64,000 nt of DNA from Setaria digitata (GCA_003640385.1 RCAB01000066.1:20001-84000); one strand, 5' to 3'; shown: positions 13,840-27,711, numbered from the stretch's first letter. The notes: generated by a model not told the origin, from the letters alone. Numbers and translations: made by a program.

Positions 13840-16800
13840 CCAATCTTCTAATTAACGATCACAAGTAATGACAGTGTTAATAATAGTAATGATAACAAAA
13901 CAATTTTGATAACGAACGTCGAATTAACTATCGTCTTCGCATCTTTATTCCAAAAACTAATTGATGCTGAACCATATAAAGCAACTGATATTGTACCCAT
14001 AATATCTAATGTTAACGATAATCCACTCATTAATGGTACATAGCCATAATATTGTCGGTAAATTAAATTAGTCTACAATCAATTATCCATTAATTATTCC
14101 AGTTTAATTAAAATATTTTTATGGTTAAACTGAATTCATTTTTTTCTCACACTAATTAGAAAATGCATGAAACTGAAAATGTATGAATGGTGAAAAAAAA
14201 AAAAAAATGTAAAAGAAAGAAAACAATAGTCAGAAAGTAACTATTGAACACATAATGATATCTTAAATGAGTCATATTGCTTATTTAATGTATTAAGTAA
14301 TTTTCAGCAATCTGATTACACTGTAAAAGCCATTAAATATCTCTCAAAAAATCTAACTTATAATTAATTTAAGAAAAAAAAAACAATAAGAGTTATTAAT
14401 ATTCAATAATGAACATCATAAAGAAGCATCGGTTGGCCATCAGCATTCCATAATGAATTCAGCATTTCACTATATCCATCAAAAATTGTGATCGGTGGCA
14501 TACGATTATTCGTAAGACTTATTTGTGCTCTCGCTAATGGATCATTATCATTATCATCATTTTCATCGTTATCGTTATTTTCTGAATCTAACAGATAAGT
14601 TTTCAAGCCTCTTGTTTCAACGAACATCTATAAGAAGCAGAAATTAATCGTTCATTTCTTTCAAACATTCACATCCTTTAAAATATCCTAATTAAATTCA
14701 TTCTATGTTTCTGTGATTTTAGTAATGGAAATAATTTATCGATTGAATATTTCATAAATTTTGAAATTTTCATTAAATTTCCTCTCTATGCCATATATTT
14801 TGTAATTTTAAATAATACTTAATCATGTTTCATTAATTAGAATAAATGTAAATATATCATACATATATCGCCTTTCTGTTGCAAAATATGTCGCGACTGA
14901 TTTCATCAAAAATAAAAATTAAAGAAGAAAACACAAAACTTCCATTCGGTAACAACTGATTAAAGTAACAAATATTAATATAAGAATGAACAAACCTCCA
15001 TAAGATGAAGTGGATATTTTTGCTTTGAAATAAGAGAAATTGAAACATCATTCCAAGACAAAATACCTTGATCATTAGCTGTTCTGATCCATACTGTTAT
15101 GTTATTATTACCTAACTCTGTAACGGAAGAAATCTTTTTCAATCTTTAAACCTTGCAGTTTTTAAATGAAAAGAAAAAAAAAGAGGAAAAAAAATAAGCA
15201 AAATAGGAAAGGAAAGAGAAAGAAGAAATGAAGCAAAATTTGAAAATTTAGTCTAGAAAAAAAAAATGAAAGAGGTAGAGAAGAAAAAAAACCAAAAATT
15301 GAAAAAAAAAAAAGTTTGAAATATTGAAGTAGCGAAATCAGGAGAAATGGAGGAGAAAAAGAAAGAAAAACATAGAAATGTGTTTTCATTTTTCCTCAAA
15401 TTACATAATATAACCAGTAAAAAGAATAAATTTTAATTGTTCTCTTGTGTTCTCACTAATATGAATGGTAATTATTATAATTAACGAATAGCATAGTTGA
15501 TCGATACAATCAATCGTGGGATTTATTAATTATAATGATTACCTGTCATGTTATAATGCCCTAGTATCAAACATTTGTTAATAATATCACCCATGTTACC
15601 TGCTAATTATAATGATTATGTATCGTATTCATTGATTGAAATGCTTATCTTGGAATAATTATTGATTATTAAAATATTGATTCATGATATTTCTTAATAA
15701 TAATGGTTCTCTACAACATTTATTAATTGCTGCACTTACCTGCAATAGTGATTGTCGAGACATCTGAGGTAGCTTTTAAACTACGGTGAGCATAATTTGG
15801 TTGAAATACTCGAAATGAACGCATTTTATTCCAATATAATTTTACCTGTAATAACATGGAAAATTTGATCACTTTTTAATATTTAAATTAATAAGAAAAT
15901 CATCTGAACTTGAAAAACTACCTACGTCCTCTGAAGCTTCACGCCTTCGAGCAGTACTTTTATAAAAATAAGCCCATTTTTCGTGTTCTGTTGGGAAGAG
16001 TTTCTCAGATCTATAACAGTGTTTAAAAAAATTTCTTGTTAATGATTAATTAGCACATTAATTAAAAGTTCAGTTATAGACTTAAATCAAAGAAATGATG
16101 AGGGAATATTGTAATGAGGAAAAAAAAAAAGATATGAAAATAAACAAATACTTTATGTAGCAATGATATTGTAATAAATTGATAACTTATTGCAAAGTCA
16201 AAATCAAAATCAAAAAAAAAAAAAAAAAATGATTAATTGTAACTTAGTACTAGTCACTGAAATTTAAATTTTATTTCACTCATTTGTTTATTTTTCTGGA
16301 AAATTATGTATAACGAAAATTGCAAGCATCTTCAATTCAGCAGTCTCTTATTTTGTTTGCGACAATTTGCAATACCGAAATTGTTGAAGCAAATCTTATA
16401 ATTGAAATTTCACATTATACATAATCATACATAATTCAAATAACGTCTACAAACAACGAAAATTCTTTCATTTCACATACTACTGCTAACAATAAATGAT
16501 TGGTATAGTTCATACACTTAATAAAAATTGCATAATTAATTATCCTACCTTAGCAAATAAGTACCAATAAGTTCCGTATGTGGAAGGATATTAAGTAGTA
16601 TCTCAACAGCAAGCGTTTGATCAGCAACTGTTTGGCGTAACGGACAAGTATTATCGAAGATGCGAAGTAGTTTACTGATTGTCTAGAAAATAATAATTAA
16701 TACATTATTTTACAATAATTAACCTTGTAATTTTATGTATAATATAACTGGTGCTTGTCCCTTTTTTTTGTTAAAAAAAATTTAAATAAAAAGATTTAAA

Positions 16801-18966
16801 ATTTTGTACTTTCCAATGTAAATGTTTTCCATCAAAAATTTGAAGAAATCGCAATGCTTCTGTTTGCAGTAATTTCGATTTTGTGTCATTATTTTTAGAG
16901 CATAAGAATTGATTTGCATAAGGTAATAATCTGAAATTAAATTCATAAAAGTCAGAAATTTTAATATGCAAATTCTGCGAAATAATCTTAAAATTTGAGT
17001 AAGAAAAAAAAGTGCAAGGATGAAAAAAAAAAAAAAAAAAAAATTAGATTTGAAACGGATTAACTTTTTATGCATTTTTCAAATTAAATTTTTAAGCTAC
17101 ATATCATTGCTCTGTAATTTTCGAAATTTGTCTGAAATAGTTATAATAACTGTTAAGAAATAAAATCATTAAATTGCAAACAAACCTAATTAGTGGTAAA
17201 TTTGCTAATATTTGCAATGTGCGCATTTGGCAATCGCTATCCTTTTTGCACCGTGTAATCATATATTCTATGAATTCATTTACATTCTTAAAAAAAAAAA
17301 AAAAAAAAAAAAGGAAACAAAATAAATTTTTTGAAATTTTATTAGATATAAATGAATGCTATATTTTATTTGGGTGTATGTTTTGAAAATTTTACCTTAT
17401 CTTTTCCATTTTCACATGCAAATTTGAGACTTTTAGTTGATTCACAATAGCGACGATAAAGAGTTGCAACAGCAAAAGCTAAATGCTTCCAAATATATTC
17501 ATCATTTGTATCTTTCATCCAAGCCTGAAAGTAAAATAAAAATTATGTAAGACTAATCACTTACAATGCATACATCTTAAGCTTAGTCTGTTTTTTTTTT
17601 TTTTTTTTTTTCTGGCTGAGCATAGGAAAACGAACACAGGCCAATAATAATTTAATTTTCAATGAAAAGCAAAAGAATTTAAAACTGAGCAAAAAAAAAA
17701 AAAAAAAAAAAAATTGATAAGATGAATGTTACCGCAAGATCATTGATGATAATCATATCAATCTTTGTTGAATGTGAAAGAGCTTGAAGGAAACGCTCGA
17801 GAAATTCGGGTGCTACAGTAGAGAAAGCATTTTTGCAAACATTGTACGATGTTCTTGTTCCGGTTAATCCTAGAGCATCCACAAATAAAGGCCTGCAATG
17901 ACAGACTTAAGAGAAGATATGAATTGGTGCTAAACTGAAATGAGGACTGCAATTTGAAAAAGAATGCTAATACTTAATATTTGCACAATATCAAGTAACA
18001 GGTTAATACTAGTATATTAACAGGTAACAAGTTGGTATAGTACAGGTTAATTTTGAGAAATCTATACTAATCTGCTTGGTTCCTGCCTTAGTTTTATCAC
18101 ATTAAGATAAAATAAATTGCAATACGTCTCACATTACGGAAGTATTTCGGAATTCTTTTATTGAGTCCAATAAATCCTCGGCTGTTGTAAATAATATACT
18201 ATTCACAATTAATCCCAAATCATGTCCTTTTTCATCCACAAATTTGCTACTTTTTTGCAATATTGATTTTAGCTGTAAAAAAAAAAAAAAGTAAATTACT
18301 TTTATTATTTACTTCAATTTTTAGTTAAAAATTTTCGATAGTTTAAAAAAAAAAAAATTACTTTTATTATTTATTTCAATTTTTAGTTAAAAATTTTCGA
18401 TAGTTTAAAAAAAAAAATTACTTTTATTATTTATTTCAATTTTTAGTTAAAAATTTTCGATAGTTTAAAAAAAAAATTTCTTTTATTATTTATTTCAATT
18501 TTTAGTTAAAAATTTTCGATAGTTTAAAAAAAAAAAATTGCGGAAATAAACAGTTCATAGCTGTGTAAATTAATTTTAAACTTTTCATGCTACAAAATAA
18601 AATGAAATAAAAAATATATAATAAAATATGTATATATGCAATCTATTCAGATAAAAATTAAAATAAAACATGTGTAAATTGTAAAATTTTTATTATTAAT
18701 TTAGGCATTGTTGTAATATCTATAGGAGAGAGATGTGCGTGTTTTCTTTGTATATGTCACCTGTAAAAAATTAATTTCGTTTGAAAGAACATAATTATAC
18801 AACAAAAAAAAAAAAAGAAAAGAAAAGAACAAATACTGGACATAAATAGCATTCTGAATATAAATAACAATAGATGAAAAGAAAAAATTGAAAGAATGAA
18901 AAACAAAAGCGTCGAAATAAAAAGTCATCAATGTCGAAATGAGTGAGGGCTTTAAATGAAAATTTT

Positions 18967-19008
<42 letters not shown>

Positions 19009-22000
19009 NATTTGATTGACTACCTTATATAAAACAATTAAATAATTGTTTTATTTTATGCGTCAGTGAGAGACGTCACATGACGTCATTTTTCAAAGTA
19101 AAATTAACAAAACACGTGTATTACGAGAATGAAACGCAACGAACATTCGATCAGTAATCGTTCTTCATTCATTCTCACAATATCTTTCGCCATTCTAATT
19201 CACAATTATGTGTGCTCGAGAATTTGACATATTTTGTCATCTGCTTCTACTTTCTTCAAGACTACCTTGTCTCATCTCAAGATTACACCTTTCCCTTGGG
19301 ATCACATCTACTTGAAATTGATATTTGTGATTGGAAAAAGAGGAAAATCAACTTTTCAAGTTTTTTTTTTCTTCTCAAATATTTTTAATGATATAATTGA
19401 AGGTTATATTCCTCAGCGATCAGTGATATGATGCGGAATTTTTTAAATAATATTTAAATTACCATTTATCATCTCATACTTTTTCTTTTTTAATAATAAT
19501 CAAAACTAAAATTGGTGGAAAATAAAAGAAAATCTGGGATTGGAAATTAAATATTTGCCTTTGATCGCTCCTTTTTCACACCTGTGTTTAATTTTTGATT
19601 GATTTCCTTCCAATTTCCACCCATTCTTTTTGCTTTAAATGCATTTTCAGCACATTCACCGGCTTGTAATTTTCTCGAACAAAAGGATTTAACAAAAAGC
19701 ATTGTACGATTTGTCATTTCTATTTTTGACCTGAAAAAAAGCATCTGATCACTGACTGATATAAATAAACCCTAAGCTTTGAATTGAACTTTAAATCCAA
19801 TATTAAAACTTTCCTGAAGAAAAAAAATAGTTATTTCTGTTTGTAATATATTTTGTAAGATGAAGTTACTGTAATCTATTTTTGAGTAGTTCAAACTACC
19901 TTTTACCATAGAATGTATGCTTTTTAAAATCTATAATCTATATTTAAGTAAAATTATCTAAATTAAAATGCATGATAGCATTATAGGGCGAAAATACATA
20001 ACATACCGAGTTTTTACGGTCAAACTCCAGTCGGAAATTAATGAACTTTTTAAAGTCATCACCTCTTCGGTCTCAATCTCGACAATATCTGGGTTAGATT
20101 TTGTGTTTTGTCTGCAAAACAAAATAAACAAATTTTTGACAGTTGAATAGTGAGTAAATGGTATCAAAAATCGCACTATTAAATAATAAACTAAAGGAAT
20201 CGGAGATTTTGCTCATCGCACAAGTACCATTCAAAAATTTAACTGACTACATAAGTACTATTCAAAAGACTAAATGATTTCACAGGTACCATTCAAAAGT
20301 TTAACTGACTACACAAGTACCAACCGAAAGTCTAAACAATCACATAGGTTTCCATTCAAAACCTAAACAATCACCGATGTATCATTCAGAAATTTAATTA
20401 ATCACAGAAGTATCATGCAAAAATCCAACTGATCACAGATATCATTCAAAAATCTAACTAATCACACAGCCACCATTCAGAAGCAGCATAACTAATCACA
20501 CAAGTACCATTCGGAAGTTTATTTAATTACACAGATGTCGGAAATTTGACATGACTCAAATTCATTCTTCTTTCCTCTAAATTATGCTGATATTTTTTAA
20601 TGATATCCTAGATTAGCTATTTTAGGTTTAGATAGCTTTTAATAATATTTTGCTTTCAGCCATCATACATGTAAAGGACAGATTGTTGATAATTGTGTTC
20701 CGTGAGACCACTGATCAGCGTAAAATTACGGATACCATCAAATTGACAGTGGTTTATCTGTCTTCGGAATATTTTATCTTTTGGCTTTGAAAAGCGATAA
20801 TGGCAAAGACCATATGGCGTAATCTGAAAATGTTCGTAATATTTGAAAAATGCTATCAAACGAATTGAAGTTTAGCAATTAAATTTTCAGTTAACAAAAT
20901 TCATCAGTGCGGTCTTGGTCTTAACATATTATATCAAATAAGAATATATAATAGTGAAAAAGTTTGAAAGATATTTTTAGAATTTTTCTGAGTTTGCATA
21001 TATCACCAAGGATGGTAGAACTAAAACAAAGCATTATAAGATAATTTTCAACTTTTCACAAAATAATTTGGAATTGAAACGAAAAATTGTATAGTGGAAA
21101 TGGCTGTAAATATTATGAAATATATTGTACATATACAACAATTAATGATTTATTGATTCAATAATTGAGTAAAAAAAAAATTGATAAAATTCAGTAAAAC
21201 GATACTTCCAACAACAGCTTATTTTATCACCTAATGGATTTAATTTTATTTGAAATTCTTTAAAGAAGTAGAAAGAGTAGAAGGGAAGTTTAAAAAAAAA
21301 AAATTCAGTAACTTACAACATTTTGCTTATCACCTGCACCACCTTTAGCAGGTGTCATTATTGAATAAATGACTGCAAAAAGAACATTCCAATTTGCTTT
21401 CCAATTTTTCTCAGTCAAATTTGCCACCATATATAATCCATTCAAATTATTCCCACCTTGGACAAAATCAACATAAACATCCGGCATATCATATTGGCAC
21501 AATCCATGAGTACATTTCATAAACTTAAAAAGCAAAAATTCAATTATTAATTTAATTTACTTTCGTGAATTGATTGACTAAAATGTTTGAATAAAATTAT
21601 CTACTCAGAACAATGCTTATCCAATCAACTAGTGTGCTGGCTATTTCTAGGATTTTACTAAATTTACAATATATATATATATATATATATATTTTTTTTC
21701 TATTTGCTATGAACATGCAAAAATCTTGACCAAAAGTTTCAAGCTGTTGCTTCTAGAACTCAAAAACATTGCTGAAGTGTAAATTTGTATTGAATTTGCA
21801 ACTGAATAATCAAAGGATATAAATAATGAAAATTACATTAACGGCAATTTTTTATTTTACTAATATCTCATTTCAATTTTTCAAATTCTTCAACAGTCCT
21901 TTCGGTTATGCTAGCGCCGGAATGCCGGAAAAATGCCGTTACTCTATCTGCTACATGCAAATAAGAGTCTAGTGCAATTTAGCTCGAAAAGACCTAGACA

Positions 22001-23081
22001 TATTACCTGAAAAGAATAAATAGGAAAAAAACAGTTTGAATTTCGCTCAGGGTAACATAGTAAGATAAACTAATTTTTAACTAATTTTTAAATTTTTAAT
22101 GCTGTAATTTCTGCAATAGACATAACAACGATTAATTTCATTATCAAGAAAATCTCAGATAAATTTTCCTTTTTTTTTTTATTTTAAATTTTAAGAAAAA
22201 TGAACCCGATATCGGCCAAGAACATTGCCTCTTGTATCATAATGCAAAATATCAAATGAATATGTTGCATTTATTGTTTCAGTAATAGTTTCTTGTAATT
22301 TTTTCCCTTCACTTTCATAAATTCTAGTTTCAGACCAGAAATTGTATTCATAAAGAAGTAGTCTGAAATGTTAACAATCATTGCTATATAGATAAATATC
22401 TAATATTATTATTGCTATTGTTTTATCTGATATTATCACTATTAGTTATTACTATTGAATTTCTTTCTTTTTTTTTTTTTTTTGTTGTTGTTAAGTTTTA
22501 CTGATACTAATTAAAGCTTTTCAATAATTATGTGCAAATTATAAATTGAATTTAGAAATTTTAAACTACATTTATACGATACCGGCTTTTCTTTTCCTGC
22601 TTGTCCTCATTTTGAGAATGCTCCATTTCAATCTTCACATCATTTGTTCCCTTAATTTTATTTGTGGCACTAATGTATGCAAAACCTAAAAAAAAAAAGA
22701 AATTATCATTGCATATCAGTTAAACATCTGAAATAAATTTGCACTAATAATTTAACTCAATTTTATTAAGTTGCAGAAGAAGAAAGAAAAAATTATTAAA
22801 AACTACGAAAGTAATTTAAAAAAAAATTAGATGTATATAATAAATAAAGATTTAAAAGTTAGCAACAAACCAATTTTAATTTTAGAGTAGAAGGAAGCGA
22901 TATATTCTTTAACAAATTTCGAGCAAATAATTAATAGTACTAGTAATTTTCTCAGGTATTAAAATTTGTAAATAAAGTATCTATAAGTTTTCGATCTTAT
23001 TTAAACTAATATCGCCCAAAAACAAAGGAAAATTTAATAAAACGAACCAATTGCATATAATAGCAAAGTTGTAAGCATCAT
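12907..23081 (-). CDS. MTTP: Microsomal triglyceride transfer protein large subunit (MTP)
   Basis: This secretory-pathway lipid transfer protein loads lipid onto vitellogenin/apoB-type lipoproteins in the ER. C. elegans dsc-4 is the known nematode member. I assemble 20 exons with consistent phases: 23048-23081, 22583-22685, 22206-22362, 21317-21523, 20669-20823, 20007-20111, 19580-19730, 18133-18272, 17733-17892, 17396-17524, 17186-17286, 16810-16930, 16549-16682, 15926-16010, 15740-15845, 14996-15117, 14415-14627, 13918-14072, 13474-13647, 12907-13042. The sum is 2688 nt (895 aa), matching the usual MTP length of about 890 aa. The protein has an N-terminal signal peptide (about 1-18), a lipovitellin/vitellogenin-N start (LLLYEYNFWSETRIYE), a helical middle, and a beta-rich end (SGLSLTLDIMGTISVALYG). 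An Asp/Asn-rich insert lies near 684-699. The ATG follows ccttcag directly, suggesting trans-splicing. Least certain are the exon 5 donor (20669) and exon 7 donor (19580), chosen because they keep the frame. Confidence 0.9.
13763..13838. repeat. ATA/AAT trinucleotide microsatellite in an MTP intron
   Basis: About 25 AAT units in the intron between MTP exons 18 and 19. The leucine-rich frame it produces on the minus strand is spurious. Confidence 0.95.
18297..18539. repeat. Four tandem copies of a 60-bp unit in an MTP intron
   Basis: Successive lines of sequence repeat with a 60-bp period. Each copy contains TTATTTATTTCAATTTTTAG, then AAAATTTTCGATAGTT and a poly-A run. Copies differ by one or two bases and in poly-A length, which points to recent expansion. 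They lie just inside the intron between MTP exons 7 and 8, upstream of exon 8 on the minus strand. Confidence 0.95.
18970..19010. repeat. Poly-A tract with one N
   Basis: About 40 A residues and an ambiguous base inside an MTP intron. Confidence 0.95.
20215..20540. repeat. Degenerate tandem repeat, unit about 33 bp, in an MTP intron
   Basis: About ten diverged copies of a unit built around CACAAGTACCATTCAAAAGT followed by a TTAACTGATCA-like segment lie in the intron between MTP exons 5 and 6. Copies vary by substitutions and small indels, so the array is old compared with the 60-bp array in the same gene. Confidence 0.85.
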
Positions 23082-23106
23082 CTGAAGGTCTCAAATGGTT
23101 ATAGTG

Positions 23107-23178
23107 TGATAAGCATTAGTTCTATATACAACAATACTTGTTCACTTATCAGCAATGCAAATATTTCATCACTGATAA
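23107..23178. promoter_or_regulatory. Cluster of three TGATAA (GATA-factor) sites upstream of MTP
   Basis: TGATAAG at 23107-23113 (plus), CTTATCAG at 23145-23152 (TGATAAG on the minus strand) and TGATAA at 23173-23178 all fall within 100 bp upstream of the MTP start. In C. elegans, TGATAA is the known target of the intestinal GATA factor ELT-2, and MTP acts where yolk lipoprotein is made. Intestinal control is inferred. Such hexamers also arise by chance in AT-rich DNA. Confidence 0.55.
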
Positions 23179-23229
23179 CAGAAAAAGAAATTATACACTT
23201 GTACTGACTAAGACATTTACTGCAGCGTC

Positions 23230-23266
<37 letters not shown>

Positions 23267-23813
23267 AAAACTAAAAGAAAATCTCGAATTTATCGATAAA
23301 TTATCGTTAGGTATGTACTACTTTAAAATCGATCCACTTATAGATATCTTAGGAAAAATTTTTAACATTTAATATATTTTTAGTTAATTAATTTTTACAT
23401 TTAATAAATTATATTCAAATGATGATAAAGTAAAAAATTAAATGCAATTTGTTTATGCATTTATATCGTTATTTCATTATTTCTCCCTCTCTCATTCCTT
23501 TTGTTCTTCTGTTTGTTTGTTTTGAAATCTTTAATGAATCAATTTCCGGAGATTTCAGGATGAAATAATTGAATTTAAGCTTGTTTTTTTCTCTTTTGTT
23601 GAAAAAAAAATAAACAAATTTAAGCTTATTTAAGCGAAATTATAAATGGTTGAGGGAAATCCTTTAATATGACAGCGATGGATAATTTATTTCAGGAGTT
23701 GATTAATTAGGCTTATTCATTTACCCCTTTTTTTTTTCTTTTTTTAAGTTATTCGTACTTTTTTTTTCTCCTGTAAAATATATATTAAGACTAAATATAC
23801 ATATATAAGAATA

Positions 23814-23819
<6 letters not shown>

Positions 23820-23846
<27 letters not shown>
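23820..23846. repeat. TA dinucleotide repeat
   Basis: Simple (AT)n run upstream of the MTP gene. Confidence 0.9.
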
Positions 23847-23849
<3 letters not shown>

Positions 23850-26800
23850 CTATTCCAATTTTATTGAAATAAATTTTACCAAGTAAAATGCAATATTTTA
23901 AAATTTTCAATTTTTCCTATTCGCAACATATTTAATTTACCGTATGAACTGCGTTAACTTTTTGACAAGATGAATTTTACTGAAATTTTATTTCTTTTTC
24001 AGATTTTTCATTTTTACTTTTCTTGCTCTGATTTTCCTGTTACTATAACTATTGAAATGCAAAACATATTTTTAAACTTTTTAGAAGCAATTTTGTATAT
24101 GCTAGAATAAAATGTTATGTGATGGCTCGATATGTTGTATTATAAAAGAAGTTAACATTGGCGAGAAATATTTCGATTTTGTGCCTTCATTTGAGTCTAA
24201 AGCCAAGTATTGCTTAGGGCAGAAATGGCTGTCCGAATGCGACTGCTGAGGAAGAGGAAAAGGGTAGTTTTGGGGATCGATTTTGAATGATTTTCGAGGC
24301 ATCTCGAGATGTGCAAAGAGGCAAAAGGGTTAGTCTCGGTCGTGTGTCACCACCATAAATCGATTTCGAGACTAAGGCATACATATATGTAATATATGAG
24401 AGCTAACTGATAAGAGCCACAGAGCTTTGGCAAAACTCATATTCTATTACTTCATACTTGGCTATGCTGTATATGTGCCACAAAATACTCCATTGTACTT
24501 CTTTTTTCCTTTTCTCTTTTTTTTTTCTTCCTTTCTGCAATCGGATACTGAAGTCTTGAAGAGTGGTAAATTGTGGTTCAAAACGAAAAAAAAAAAAAAA
24601 AAAAGGGAAAAATGAAACTGCTAGTTAGAGTTGGTATATTTTGCGCCTCTTTTATAGCATGCCAGAAAGAAAGAAATTCTTCCACGAAACGGTCAACAAT
24701 ATATAACTTGAAATAGTTTTACTTTCTTGAAACTAGACTAAAATAAAAAAAAAAAAAAAAAAAAAAAAAAGGAAGAGAAGGAGAAATAAAAAAAAGCTAG
24801 ATACTTTGACAATTAGAGGCCAAGAAAATAAAAATGATATTCACATATTGGATGAATATGTGGCCGTCATCATCATTTGGCTGGCACGACTTACTCGAAG
24901 CCTCCATTTACAAACTCCCTGAAGTGTGAAACAGAATTACTAGTTCCTGTGCCAAGTACTTCCTATTTCTCTTTTCTTGTCTCATTCCTTCACAAATGCT
25001 ATCATTCCCATTTCGGATTACTACTACATGCACTAAGACCAGAATAGACTATATAGCTTTAGCAGTTAGTCAGTTCTTCCTCAACAATGCTCTCAAAATT
25101 GAAAATTCTCTCCTTTTACAAAATCGACACAGCATATAATGATTGCAAGCTTGAACGATACTACCTATCATAGGCCTAGACTGAAGACACATACCCATTG
25201 GGCCATGTTTCATCGTCCTTCCGTTTCATCGAAGTTTTCTTTTTTTTTTTTTTCGCTTCCCTTTTTTTTTCGAATTGAGGGATCGTTTTTCAATTATTTA
25301 AAAATTAATTTAAGGTATAATTTACCAACAGCCATCCAAACATTAAACCTAAATAACTCGCATATAAATCCACACACTTATATATATATATACATATTAT
25401 ATAAATATATATATATTTATACTGAAATTTGAAAAAAATTTTACAAAATTTATGCAAATATGAGTCTTTTACTTGCTGCACATTTTACTTCCATTTTAAA
25501 TGCATTAAATTTCAGTTCTAAATTTTATTTTACAACCAATAAAATTAGCGAATTTCAGTTTTGGAAATTGTAATTTCAAATTATTATAGTAACTTTGAAA
25601 TAAGATTTGCTAGAAGTTATTGTATGATTTGAATTATTGCTTTCAAATCATTAAGAAAGGAAAAACAGAAGAAAAAAAGGAAAAATTTTAAACGATATTA
25701 TGAGAATTTTTTACTTGATTCGTTTTCAAGGTTTAAGCAACCTTTTATACTATCCTTTTTTTTTCTTTTTCTTTTAATTTTTATTTTTTTAAAATCTGTT
25801 ACAACTTGTAAAAGCTACATTAAAAAATCTGCTAAATTTATAATTTTACTTCTTTAAAGTTCAGAAAAATGATTTTTTTTCGTCTCTTACTTTTAATTTA
25901 ATCAATTACATACTAATGAGATGAAATTTTACTAAAAAAAAAAAAAAAAGAAAAAGCGGAAATAAATTTTGAAACAAGAAATGTTAATGTCTAAAACTTA
26001 ACACTGAAAAGAAAAATATGACTTATAAGGTATATTTTTCAAGAATTTAATAAACTTTTCGATTTGAAACAAATACTAGTTGATGAGAAAATACTAGAAT
26101 AGTTCGTCTATATTCAGGAATTACATCATTGCCAAATTAAACTTCATATTTTTTCTTTTCTCTCATAAAAAAAAAGAGTCAAGAAATACATAACAATTCA
26201 CAGATAAAAATATTTATTTAGATAATCAATCAATCAAATGCTATAAGTTTGATAAATGGTTAGATTAATTAAGGAGTCAAATGAATGGAATTAAATTGAA
26301 ATTGCATATAAATCCATCATGATCATTAATTTTTCATAGTATACGCCAGACAAAACCAAACAATCTATTCGATCAGTCTGCGGACGACAAGTCGTTGATT
26401 GGGACAGGGTGGAGATGGGGGTTGACATCGAAGCCAGAATTCGAACCCAGGAAAATCTACGACACATCTGTCGCATGTTTGTCTCCTCCATGAAATAATT
26501 GTTGTTCTAGTAGTAGTAGTAGTAGTTATTGTAGTAGTACTAGTAGTGTGGTATTGGTTGATTTGGGCCATCTGTCCCATTAGTTTCATCCATTTCAATT
26601 TGTTATTAACTTCATTCAAATGTCTGTCTGCTCAAAATTGATTATATCAATTTTATTCTTCCTTTTTCTTCTTTTGCTTTTCAATAATATTCCACATTTG
26701 ATTATTTTTTAATTTCAATTAAAAAAAAAAAAGAGGAAAAGAGAAACATGGAAAACAAATGATTTTTTCGTTTTTCAATTTATCCTAAAAATTTTACAAC

Positions 26801-26876
26801 ACAACAATAATACATTGTTATTTTGCATAATTTCAAATGTTTTTTCAATTATTTGTTATTTATTTATTTGTTTGTT

Positions 26877-27014
26877 TATTATTATTACTATTATTACTGT
26901 TATTATTATTATTGTTATTATTATTATTATTACTATTATTATTATTTTCATTATTATTATTATTATTAATATTATTATTGTCATTATTATTATTATCACT
27001 ATTATTATTATCAC

Positions 27015-27048
<34 letters not shown>

Positions 27049-27083
27049 GTTACTATTATTATTATTGTTCTTATTATTATTAT
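26877..27083. repeat. TTA trinucleotide repeat array
   Basis: Roughly 200 bp of (ATT)n with interruptions (GTT, ACT, TCA). All six frames run open through it as poly-Leu, poly-Ile or poly-Asn, so the frames are artefacts. Confidence 0.97.
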
Positions 27084-27711
27084 CAAACATCATTATTAGT
27101 TATCATTATCATGATCGCAAAATATTTTGCTTTTTTTGTTCATTTATTTTTCACATTTACATCATAATAATAATGGTTAACTTATGAAATTTTTTCATTG
27201 CTGTATGAAAGAAATAAATATAATGTAATTCAGTAATATTCTCAACAGTTGCCTTATATCATTTAATCATCCGATATATTTTTTATAAATGATACTTTTT
27301 TACTTTCAAGCAAAATTTTTTAACCAAAAAAAAAAAAAAAATTTATAAAATATAAATGATGGAAAATTCATTTCAGTCTTTTAAATTGTGCTCAGCTACG
27401 TCATGCTAAAGATATCATGTAAATTTTCCGTAATTTGCACTGCTTATTTTCTGCCATATTTATGCTATTAGGTAAGAAATCATTATACAGTTTTAATTGC
27501 TAATTCACAAAAATTTTAATATATATATGAGGAATTAAAGGTAGCATCGATGCATGTTATAAGCGCATTTTTATGATATTGCAACAGGTGTCCTCCAACA
27601 TTTATGTTTTGAAACTTTGATGTTTAAATTCTTCTTTCTGTAATTTTCCATTTTTAATTAGTTCCTTAATTAAACTAAATTGATTATAATAATTACTATT
27701 ATTGTATTTAG

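Noticed and set aside
24900..25140. Slightly less AT-rich stretch with short open frames
   Set aside because: No frame over 30 codons has a recognisable motif and no splice-site pattern fits.
26815..27187. Open frames encoding poly-Leu, poly-Ile and poly-Asn on both strands
   Set aside because: They are translations of the ATT trinucleotide array.
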